Assembly (NCBI GenBank): GCA_022478985.1
Contig: JAKSZP010014455.1
Span: forward strand, 1-64,000
DNA from: Massospora cicadina
Lineage: Eukaryota; Entomophthoromycota; Entomophthoromycetes; Entomophthorales; Entomophthoraceae
Reading direction: 5' to 3'
DNA length: 64,000 nucleotides
Part shown: piece after piece, positions 53,653 through 63,115 of the stretch
Numbering within the stretch: position 1 is the first letter of the stretch
How the letters are laid out: each line of letters opens with the position of its first letter
The notes under the pieces: model-generated
Databases searched by the model: none
What the model saw: only the letters and a program-made list of their open reading frames with translations
What the model was told of the DNA's origin: nothing
Program-made: the position numbers and the translations under genes

Positions 53653-54430
53653 TTAGACGATTAACCAACTTATTTTAATACAATAGAATTTTCCATGTGG
53701 GTCTTTTACTAAGTGTGAATTGGATGCTCCAGACTTTTGTCATGGCCACTATTGGGTTCTCCACAGTTTTCTCATTTTGCCAATGGTTGGTGTATCTTGG
53801 CTTTATCCTTGCTAACTCTAACTGGGAAGTTCCCACCCTTCTTGCTCATACCTGGAGGATTGGATGTTTTGCAATCCAGGTATTTCCCAAACTTCCTCCC
53901 AAAAAATGGACGAAAAAAGCAATAATTAAATTGATTTTTTCTCAGCACCACATCTGGATTGTGCAGTTTGAATCATTTACAAAGGCCTTGTGGTGATGGC
54001 CATTGTTAACAATTCACAACCCGCGCAGATTTGAGTATTGTGTCGTTCATGGCTCAAAACGTGTTTTATAACGCTAGTTTCATATATAAAAATGAGCTAT
54101 ATATCATACCTGTGGCTCAAGTTTTGGAATCCAATTTGTTATATCAGATCACCCGAGAGAACCAGCGCTTGACGCCTACCATGATCCGCAAAACAAAGGC
54201 TGTAGAAAAGGATATACTATTGAAACATAAAAATGTTTATGCAACTTTTGAAGATATAGTGAGATATGTGGCATCAGTAGTAAGAGTTCTAATTATCCCT
54301 CTCCATTCTTCGATGAAAAACCACCCTGGAGGCATGCTTATGACTTATGAAGATTTTTCTGGTGAGGTTTTGGCGATTTCTGCTTTTAATAAAGACCATT
54401 AGGGATATTTTTTATTAACTATTACCCTTT
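53653..54430 (+). pseudogene. Element D region between LTR and protease (gag-like)
   Basis: 53697-53996 is open (MGLLLSVNWMLQTFVMATIG, LLAHTWRIGCFAIQVFPKLP) and 54031-54402 is open for 123 aa (FMAQNVFYNASFIYKNELYI, RENQRLTPTMIRKTKAVEKD, LLKHKNVYATFEDIVRYVAS). Conserved in part with element A at 4.3-4.5 kb. By location this should be the later part of gag. No CCHC knuckle. Confidence 0.4.
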
Positions 54431-54434
54431 CATC

Positions 54435-54720
54435 CTCTAGGGAAAATAAGTACAACTATTTTGGTGGATACAAGAGCCTCAGAGAATTTTAGTGACCAAG
54501 ACCTAGCCGACTACCTTGAGTTGATTATTTGCTATGTGGTATGGTTAGGGGAGGGCTTTCTAAGGTATTCCCATGCGGAAACTTCAGTTAGTGGATTATC
54601 AAGTTGACAAATATCACTTGGCTGACCGCTTCAAAGCTATCAAAAGCCTCTTGTACCCCATTAGATTTGGGAGTAGAGTGGTGGCAAAAGTTTGACGTCA
54701 GAACCAAATTTGAAAGACAA
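54435..54720 (+). pseudogene. Element D aspartic protease remnant
   Basis: TTILVDTRASENFSDQDLAD (D-T-G changed to D-T-R), then, in other frames, LVDYQVDKYHLADRFKAIKS, matching A at 3.7 kb. Confidence 0.55.
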
Positions 54721-55009
54721 TACCTCGTCTTTAACTTTTTATAATCATAAACTAGTTGTCCCTTTTTCTGATACAAACTTTCAGTGCAATCTGACCCACT
54801 GGCCCAATATCCACAATCTCAGTCTTGCTCCATTGCTGAAGCCCTCAATAGATATACCCTTAGCTTAATATTTGGTTAGGCTGTAATCCTCCTTGAAGTG
54901 GCCACAGCAAATTATGTATCAGCCTATTCAGAGTTTGATTGCGAGTTTAAGCTCACCATTAATCTGGTATGTATATCCTTTACCATTTCTCTTTTGACTG
55001 TATGATAGG

Positions 55010-56215
55010 AAGTAGCCTTGGATGTGTGGGTTAAAAAGCGTTAGCTAAAGGCACGATATTTCAGCGTACCTCCCTGGTATGCTCCCCACTTCTCTTTGTG
55101 GAAAAGCAGATGGTACCTTCCACCCATATGTAGACAATGGGAACTTAACAACGTCACAGTATCAGACTTGAATCCCAACCCGTTGTAATCTCCGATTACT
55201 TGCTATGGGAAAAGGCAAAAGTGTTCTCCAACAAGGATTGCTTAATTGCGTTTAATCAGATCTGGGTTAAGAAGGCCCAGGAGTGGCTAACCAAGTTCCG
55301 CACCCAAAAAAGGAATTTTCAGTTTCAGACAAAACCTTGGGCTGAAAAACGCCTAATTATCTTTCAACGCCATATAGATGCAGCTTTGAACTACCTTCTG
55401 GGGATATATGTGGTAGCCAACATGGATAAAATTCTGGTGTTTTCCCCTGAGCATGAGTCCCATGAGGTACACATTCAACAGGCGTTGGAGCGTTTGAGGG
55501 CAGCTTATCTTACGCTATAGATTAGTTGATGTGAATTCTTCAAGTCCCAGGTCACCTTCCTGGGCAACGTTGTGTTTGATGAAGGCCACATGATAACTCC
55601 AGACAAGGAGAAGGTATTCATGAGTGGCCCACCCCAACTTTGATCAAGGAATTTAGGATTTTTTGGGGGACGTTTATGTTCCTTAAAAAATAAAAAACTA
55701 AATCTTTCTAAATTGGTAGCTCCCCTGTCTAAGGTGAGTGGAGCTAAAGTCCTCCAGTGGACCCCATTTTGCAGGATGACTTAAAAACCAGTAAAGCGCA
55801 CCCAGTTGTCCACGTCCATCCTTCGCCAGGTAGATCCAGAATAAGAGAACATTGTGGCTACTGATGTCTCTAATTTCACCATAACGGCTTCCATATTACT
55901 ATAAGGCAAGGATGAAAAAAACACCTGATAGTATACTTTTCAAGGAAAATTTTACTACAAGTGTTAAACTACGCCGTTTATGACAAAGAGTTATTGGCAA
56001 CGGTTAAGGCGCTTACCTATTGGCGTCATCACTTGAATGAATCATCCCAACCATTATGAATTTTTAAAGATCATCGCGCCTTGTTGTACTACCATGCACA
56101 CCATATCTTGACCCCAGGACAGACCCTCTGGAATGAGACCTTGGCCCAATTTGCATTCTCTTATGAGTTTACATAGGCAAGGAGAATAGTTTGGCGGATG
56201 CTTTGAGCTGAAATT
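55010..56215 (+). pseudogene. Element D reverse transcriptase and RNase H
   Basis: 55200-55520 has FSNKDCLIAFNQIWVKKAQE, FRTQKRNFQFQTKPW and NMDKILVFSPEHESHEVHIQ, so the YxDD site is NMDK and cannot work. Then FKSQVTFLGNVVFDEGHMIT, PDKEK. RNase H remains at 55.85-56.2 kb: IVATDVSNFTITASIL, YAVYDKELLATVKALTYWRH, ending near NSLADAL at 56.2 kb (N-x-x-A-D kept). Confidence 0.85.
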
Positions 56216-56479
56216 ATTCACTGGCTCCCAATCTTAATAAAGTAGAGATGCATAATAACCACTTGATGATCCCACTGGGTAATATTATGAAGCAACTTTG
56301 CTCTCCCTTGGTCCACAGGCCAGCGCTTGCTCATCTTGAAAATTCTGAGGAATATAGTGAATTCAGAAAGGTAGCACTTTCTCAGCTGCTAGCAGCTGAA
56401 TATACTATGGTCCTTTCAAAGAGCGCATTAAATCAGGATGATCTAACCAGGGATTTATCATGTAAAGGATGAGATGTTG

Positions 56480-57545
56480 TGATTTCAGGGGCGCCTATGG
56501 GTTCCAGATGGACCACTTCGCCTGGAAATCATCCAGGACCATCATGACGAAATCACCGTTGGTCATACTGGGAAGGCGAAGACTCTTGAGCTTAACCACC
56601 GCACTTACAATTGGGAGGGATTAGCCGCTCAGGTAAGCAAGTATTGTAAAGAGTGCCTAGTCTGCAATCAAATGAAACCAAATAGCCAGCCTCTAGCTGG
56701 GTTGTTGGTACAAGTTTAAAAAGCTGAGGGGCCTTGAACTTCTCTATTAGTTGATTTTATTGTAGAATTGCCATTATCTGATGTATATGATGCTATCATG
56801 GTGATGGTGGACCGATACATGAATTTCGCCCACTTTATCCCTTTCAGAACCACAGTCACCAGGCTGAGATGGCTAGGCTCTTTGATACTCATGTGTTTGT
56901 TCTTCATGGGTCCCTCAAGGAATAATTAACGATTGGGGACCCCAGTTTACTCTTCTGTCTTTTGGGTAGAGCTTTGTAAGACTCTTCTAAATCGCGTAAT
57001 GTCGTTCAACTGCCTATAACCCTCAATTAGATGGGCATACTGAATGAGTGAACCCACGCCACGAACAGTTCTTGCAGTGTTACACCACCTCAGATCATAT
57101 AAATTGGGTTTCCCATTTCCTCATGGACCAATTCAGTTATAATAACGCTTAACATGCATCAATCAGTTGTTCCCCTTCTTTGCAAACTATGTCTTTAATC
57201 CCACCATCAACATATATCGCAGTTGTGGATCCAATGTGGAAGCGGTGATATAGTTTGCAAAAGGATCTAGAGTACACTAGGGGGTGAGCACAAATTCAGA
57301 TGCAGTAATGCGGGTTTACAAGGAGAGTGCTGGTATAAGTGAAGATTTGTACCAGCGTACAAGGAAGAAGACCTCGTGATGCTGGATGCTAAAAACATAC
57401 CAATCAAGCAATCATGCAAAAAACTGGGACCAAAGAGGATTGGGTCATACCGCGTTACAAAAGAGATAGCCCAAGCCTCATACCAGTTAGATCTCCCCCT
57501 TGTTTTGAATCTTTTAAGTATTCTATAAAAGCAAGCTCACATTGT
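56480..57545 (+). pseudogene. Element D integrase
   Basis: HHCC region: HDEITVGHTGKAKTLELNHR and CKECLVCNQMKPNSQPLAG (56.54-56.70 kb, C-x-x-C plus H-x3-5-H). Core: DFIVELPLSDVYDAIMVMVD (56.75-56.81 kb), a second-acid region broken at 56.93 kb, YNPQLDGHTE near 57.02 kb and HEQFLQCYTTSDHINWVSHF (57.06 kb). C-terminal: EDLVMLDAKNIPIKQ and KKLGPKRIGSYRVTK (57.37-57.46 kb). Confidence 0.87.
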
Positions 57546-57559
57546 TTGAGGGCCCCCTC

Positions 57560-57800
57560 CAGAGATTCCTGAGGCTTATTTCGTGGATAGGTGCCAGAGT
57601 GGGAAGTGGAGGAGATTGTTGCCTCTAGTCAGGTAAGAAGAAGGCTCTAGTATCTTGTATCCTGAAAGTTTGGATGCAGAAGAGATAAGTTGGGTCTTAG
57701 CGCATGAAGGCGCTCATGCCCAAGCACTAATTGTAGCAGTCCAGAGCGTTTCTTCAAGGCTGCAGGATCTAATTGCAAACAAGCCGTTGCTGCTAAGAAG
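57560..57800 (+). pseudogene. Element D chromodomain
   Basis: VEEIVASSQVRRRL, YLVS, then LDAEEISWVLAHEGAHAQAL: the strand pair and the W of the chromodomain fold, with the WKG part hit by a stop and shift. Followed by IVAVQSVSSRLQDLIANKPL and a stop. Confidence 0.65.
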
Positions 57801-57858
57801 TTGATTATGCCCATAAAAACTTTTCTATGGCGAATGTCCCAGAAGGGTGGTGAAGCCA

Positions 57859-57875
57859 AAAAGGAGAAAGGGTAA
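57859..57875 (+). other. Polypurine tract of element D
   Basis: AAAAGGAGAAAGGGTAA directly before the 3' LTR TGTCATG. Nearly the same as the tract of the C family although the LTRs differ. Confidence 0.7.
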
Positions 57876-58619
57876 TGTCATGTTTACATGACCTGATAGA
57901 AGGCACCAAAATCATGAACAAGGCTGGGCGGCAGGAATTCCAGAAAGTTAAACTTCAGACTCTTTCTGATCTCAAGCACACCTTGGACCAATGCTGGGTA
58001 CAGGCCAGGTTTGCCCAGGTTGGTATAAGTGATGTGCAAAACGCTCAGCCCCTTGTTTTGGCTCTTACAATAAAACGGACGGGCTATATGGTAAACAATG
58101 ACAGCACAATCTAGTTAATTGGTGAACGGTGGTTTATAAAACAAAATCTATGAAATTGTGAGTTTGGGGCAGGTTCAACTTCAATCAATAAGTTGAGTAA
58201 GGTTAGTTTAAAGTATGCTACCCTTTCAGATAGAAGATTGAGCCTATTGGTGCACCAAGGCTTGGTAACACTTTTGCTGATCCATAATTTCCACGAGTTG
58301 ACTTAATTATGTTTTCTCAAGACCAACATTTCTTGTTGGTCATCTTCCCAATAATTCTTATCGTTTTTACGCTTTTCTATATGTACACTTGGGCGTACCT
58401 GTGCTCAGACCTATTTTGAGGAGGTCTTGCAAAGTATTAGCCAGTTTATTTCCTTTAAATTAATTACAGCCTCAGGTACATCGCTGGGCCTCCAGGCTCC
58501 CTCCAAACCAGGTCACCATGCACTCTATCACTATACAAAGCTTGTCTATGAACTGTCCCTTGGTCACAGCCAAGTTTTGCTGTTTTCTCATTGTATTATT
58601 ATCTTTAAGTGTTACATAC
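57876..58619 (+). repeat. 3' LTR of element D, first part
   Basis: Starts TGTCATGTTTACATGACC. An open frame of 80 codons (MSCLHDLIEGTKIMNKAGRQ, DLKHTLDQCWVQARFAQVG) runs over the tract-LTR border. Interrupted at the duplicated CATAC (58615-58619); the second part is 61060-61198, which ends CTCTCTGTACA. Confidence 0.88.
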
Positions 58620-59446
58620 TGTCAGTCAGACGGCAAGTAGAAAATAGACTGGCCTACCAGCCTGGATGCCGGAGCATCCAAGTGGCAAACCAGAATGCCA
58701 GGGGCACTGCTGCTGATATGACAGATATGGAACTGGAAGGGTTTTTAAATCTAAACAGATAAAAATGAAAATTTTGGGGAGGGTGTTTTTATTGGAAAAT
58801 TTTAAGGGAAGAGAATCGACCAACAATTTTCTCAGTGTGATGCACCCAATTAAATAGTCATCAATTTTGAAGGAAAAATAAGCTGGGATCAGGTTCCACA
58901 AGTTTGACCTAAGTGGTGAACTATTTGGGAATAGGAGGGTTAGTTCCCTGGGGGCTGACATCACAAAATTTGGTGATGAGCCAAGTTGCAGTCAGTGGTA
59001 TTGCATCAGGCGCAATGCCCAATTTTCTTGCAGGAAGCTGCCCATCGGGGTGATGCCTGATGGATTTGGGAGGGGGAAAGATTTTTGATCATCATGTAAA
59101 CTGAATTGCAACTGTCAGGCATTCCAGCTGATAGCTCAGCCTTCATACCTTTTCGACCATTTGAAATCTGAGTAACCAGCTGATTGCCACTTGAATTAGT
59201 TGCAATCATTTCCATTTTGGTGATCTCGGCGCATTTTTTACTAATTCCTCATAACAGTTCTGCAAAGGAGATTGCAAGTACCAGAAGTGGGATCCAAAGC
59301 TGAAAAGCTATTTTCCAGCGCTCATCTACCACACGAGTGAGATCGCTCTGAGTAACGAGGGGTATGGCCATCCTCTTCAGTACTTTCTTGCTTTGAAAAG
59401 AAAGATGGCCTGATTAATGCCCAGAGGACGTTCCTCAGGACTTACA
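58620..59446 (-). repeat. 3' LTR of the C-family derivative (827 bp)
   Basis: TGTAAGTCCTGAGG to CTGACA. Shorter than the C LTRs because about 165 bp in the middle are missing, in both LTRs of this copy. LTR ORF pieces at 59215-59006 (MEMIATNSSGNQLVTQISNG). Confidence 0.9.
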
Positions 59447-60042
59447 TTACCCTTTCCTTTTTCCAAGAGAAGATCCTCATCACTGGGAAACTGTACGTGA
59501 GCCACTTACTTGTGCGCCTTGGGTGACTTGATCGCCATTACTGACGCAAGTTTTTTTGGGAAACAGAGAGTCTTGGGGTGGGATATGTGGAATGTTTCAT
59601 CAAGGTTCATGCAATTCGCGCAATTGCGCATCTTGCCCCAAATGTTCTTATAGGCCAGATATTTTCTCCAAGCCATAAGATATTGGATGGAACGTCATGA
59701 TTTCTGGGATGCTGGGATAACTTCTTCCTCGGCCTCTTCCCCCATTTTTGATGATAAAAAGTTCCATTTCCATAGGGATTGCACCTTTGAAGGGCAACGG
59801 CTGGGAAACTACTTGGCTTTTGGAGGACAAACTCAATGTAAGTTGAGATATCAGACTCTACTGATATAGCAAGGTAGCCGTGGCATTTATGGGGTATGGG
59901 TTTGGAGTTTTGAGTGGGATGGGGCTAATGTGGGCAGGGATAATCTTCTTTACATTTTAATTCAGTTGGAAAGAAGGGACCATTGCTTCATTAATATCTG
60001 CGAGAAAGGTGGAAATGGTAGAGATTGATGATTGGTAGATTA
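59447..60042 (-). pseudogene. Internal remnant: leader and integrase C-terminus
   Basis: About 60042-59880 matches the C leader (CATTGCTTC, TTTCCAACTGAA on the minus strand). 59836-59648 gives SQPLPFKGAIPMEMELFIIK, the end of integrase. 59.64-59.46 kb corresponds to the chromodomain tail and ends in the polypurine tract. Confidence 0.8.
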
Positions 60043-61054
60043 TTTCAGGCAGACAGCAAGTAGAAAATAGACTGGCCTACCAGCCTGGATGCCGGAGCAT
60101 CCAAGTGGCAAACCAGAATGCGAGGGGCACTGCTGCTGGTATAACAGATATGGAACTGAAAGGAAACTTAAATCTCAACAGATAAAAACAGAAATTTTGG
60201 GGAGGGTGTTTTTATTGGAAAATTTTAAGGGAAGAGAATTGACCAACAATTTTCTCAGTGCAATGCGGTCAATTAAATAGTTGTCTTTTTTGTTGGAAAA
60301 AATAAGCTGGGACTAGGTCTGCAAGTTTGACCTAAGTGGTGAACTATTTGGGAATGGGAGGGTTAGTTCCCTGGGGACTGACATTACAAAATTTGGCGAC
60401 AAGCTGAGTTTTGGTCAGTTCAACCTAAGTGGTGATCTATTCAGAAATAGATGGGTTAGTTCCCTGGGGACTGACATTGCTAAGTTTGGTGGCAGGCTGA
60501 GTTGCGTTCAGTTCAACCTAAGAGGTGAACTACTTGGGAATAGGAGGGTTAGTTCCCTGGGGGCTAACATTGCAAAATTTGGTAATGAGCCAAGTTGTGG
60601 TCAGTGGTATTGCATCAGGTGCAACGCCCAATTTTCTGGCAGGAAGCTGTCCATCAGGGATGATGCCTGACAGATTTGGGAGGGGGGATTTTTGATCATC
60701 GTGTAAACTGAATTGCAACTGTCAGAAGTTCCATCCGATAGCTCAGCCTTCATACCTTTTTGACCATTTGAAATCTGAGTAACCAGCTGATTGCCACTCA
60801 AATTAGTTGCGATCAATTCCATTTTGGTGATCTCAGTGCAGATTTTACTAATTCCTTGTAACAGTTCTTCTGAGAAGAGTGCAAGTATGAAATTGGGATC
60901 CAAAGCTGAAGGGCTATTTTCCAGTGCTCATCTACCATGCGAGTGAGATCGCCCTGAGTAACAAGGGGTATGGCCATCCTCTTCAGTACTTTCTTGCTTA
61001 GGAACAGAAAGATGGTACGATTAATGCCCAGAGGACATTCCTCAGGACTTACAC
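60043..61054 (-). repeat. 5' LTR of the C-family derivative (1012 bp)
   Basis: 185 bp longer than its partner, almost exactly two units of the 93 bp tandem repeat inside it. ORF pieces at 60903-60601 (EICTEITKMELIATNLSGNQ-like text, SNGQKGMKAELS). Confidence 0.9.
60325..60603 (-). repeat. Three tandem copies of a 93 bp unit
   Basis: Units start at 60325, 60418 and 60511. Each contains GGTTAGTTCCCTGGGG(A/G)CT and a (A/T)TTTGG segment and differs from the others at several positions. All other C-family LTRs in the window have one unit. 93 is divisible by 3, so the LTR reading frame is kept. Confidence 0.92.
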
Positions 61055-61198
61055 ATACCTGAGATTATGTCACCTTAGCTCCAGCTCCCTCTTCTGGTTT
61101 GTTTATATGTTCACTCTGATTATGAGTCTCCTTGCTTTAGCTAGTGTTTTGTGTACCGCCAATCTGGGAACTGGAAAGTTATAAATACTCTCTGTACA

Positions 61199-62599
61199 TT
61201 CAACTTGCGTGTCTATAATACAAAATAGATAATAGGCTCATTATAAATATTTGCCTTTATTTAGGAGTCTTTAATAGTGTCAATTTAGTTTAAAAATTAA
61301 TATAACACTTTTTTGCTAACTAAAAAGTCAAGTTATACATGTTGGGAACAGGATTTATGCCAATCTATAAAATAAGATTAAATGGACAGGAACTCACTTT
61401 TTTAGTTACCAAGGGCTTTTATAATCTTGCCATATTATAGGAAAATATATCTAGAATCATTATAATTTTTGCGGATAGTTGATTTTCATTGAGTATAAAA
61501 ACTAGTCTATATTCATTTTATTTTAATAAAAAAGTTGCCAAGACCTTATGTGTATTCTTAATTTAATATAATTATTTAATTTACCTTATATTACAATCAT
61601 TTTCTAAGCTGTATAAAAGATTAATAATATTCACTATCTAAAGATGGATTATTTTATATGTGTAATTTTTTTAGTGTGGCGGATGGTTGTCTCAAGAATC
61701 AATTTACAAGTGACATAAGAACTTAGCTAGTATATCGGCAGGAAAAGTTCATTGACAAAATATGTAATTGCTTGTATCTGGGATCTCTTTTCAGGTGATA
61801 ATAGGTCTCATCCCAGTGGGAAAAGTCCGGTTGTCCACATTACCTAATCCTGAATTCTGGTTTTTCAATTGTGGAGTCCTGAAATGTGTTTTACTCAATG
61901 TATTGAAAAGGGATTAATAACATGATCTGGTGTAGAGAATGCAAATAATTTAAACTGGTCTCAAAACTTCTAAGACCCAAGAAGCATGCTCATGCTGGAT
62001 GCTCATTTGGCATCAAGCATAGGTCAAGTTGTGGAGAGAATGTAAGCTAAGATCATCCTCTTTTCACCTCTAGGGGCTTGTAGAGCACACTTATCTTTGG
62101 CAATTAGTCTATATCCGGAAATCTTTGAAAAGAGGGTACAAGTATTAGTAAAAGATTCTAAAAATAAGCTTAAAATCCGTGAATATAACTTAAAAATATT
62201 TTAAACAAGCTTCTATTATTTAAAAAATTTATGTGTGATGAGATTTTAATTGATCTTAGAGAATTAGCGTTTACTTATAAATGTACCAGAAGCTTATTAT
62301 TTAACAATTTAGGCTGCAAGCAATAATGAATCTAACACTTCCTAGGTTCAGCTAAATGCATTAAAAACTGGAAGATTTGTTAATTTTTAGTTATCATAGT
62401 TCTATGATATTTTAAGGGTTGGATCACAACCACCTTTAAAAGAAAAGCTCCTATTTTTTCAACATATAGGACCATACATAAAATTTGATGGTTTGCCACA
62501 TCGCCTCTTATTAAATGAAGTCCCTGGGAAATCCCTAGTTACATGAAATACTTGACTATAAAAATGGGTGAACCTTTTGAGAGAGGTAGAGATAGTATT
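61199..62599. other. AT-rich sequence without recognised features
   Basis: No ORF over 60 codons and no similarity to other parts of the window that I noticed. It may include the far end of the element I LTR. Confidence 0.4.
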
Positions 62600-63089
62600 G
62601 ACTGGAAGTATAGTATTTACATAGTGTTAATTCTTGGCGTTTGAGCTTGATTCTGCCAAGTCAGTTTTGCACAGGGTATGAGATAATGAGCAACCAAATC
62701 GTACAATATGAGGATTGCCAATTTATAATAATACTTAATAAGATATGTATGGAGCTATCGCCCTTATTTTGACCTTTATTTTAATATTAATCGCAGACTT
62801 ATCTGCGCGCTCCCCTTTCTTGTAAAAAACCTCACTCCTTTTATCTTTCATCAGACTCTTTATACCTTGGATCCCAAGTAGGATGTGTCCTCATCTTGGT
62901 ACTCTTTTATTCTGCTTCCCTTTTTGACTTACTCTTATTTGTATCAAGTCTTGGCATAAATCCTCTCAATGCACTAAATTCCTCATTTCAAAGCGCTTAA
63001 ATTACCAGACCAGTTTGATTCCAGCGGATTCCATTCATTCCACCATATTGACTTAGGGCTTATCATCCAGTCATATTGGAATCATGACA
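62600..63089 (-). repeat. 3' LTR of element I (approximate extent)
   Basis: On the minus strand it begins TGTCATGATTCCAATATGAC after a purine-rich AAGGAGGGTGTT. A TATAAAG at about 62.87 kb lies some 220 bp in. The far end could not be found, so 62600 is a guess. Confidence 0.45.
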
Positions 63090-63115
63090 AACACCCTCCT
63101 TGACTGGATGATAAG
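63059..63115. other. 15 bp inverted repeat across the element I tract-LTR border
   Basis: CTTATCATCCAGTCA (63059-63073) and TGACTGGATGATAAG (63101-63115) are perfect complements with 27 bases between them. The loop holds the LTR start and the purine tract. Confidence 0.85.

Larger units (their letters stand above)
58620..61054 (-). mobile_element. C-family deletion derivative inserted in the D 3' LTR (2435 bp)
   Basis: Minus strand: 5' LTR 61054-60043, 596 bp internal, 3' LTR 59446-58620. Perfect duplication CATAC at 58615-58619 and 61055-61059; element A gives the empty site. The internal part joins the leader directly to the end of integrase (PFKGAIPMEMELFIIKNGG), so protease, RT, RNase H and most of integrase are gone. 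It must have moved, if at all in this form, with proteins from another copy; or it lost its interior after insertion. Confidence 0.93.
52769..61198 (+). mobile_element. Element D: chromodomain Ty3/gypsy retrotransposon, 3' LTR split
   Basis: 5' LTR 52769-53652, gag-like region, protease, RT, RNase H, integrase, chromodomain, 3' LTR 57876-58619 plus 61060-61198. The insert in the 3' LTR is a C-family derivative. Same family as A. Its outer flanks (GCGAG before, TTCAA after) are not a duplication, and it begins exactly where E is cut, so a rearrangement or deletion shaped its 5' side. Confidence 0.9.
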
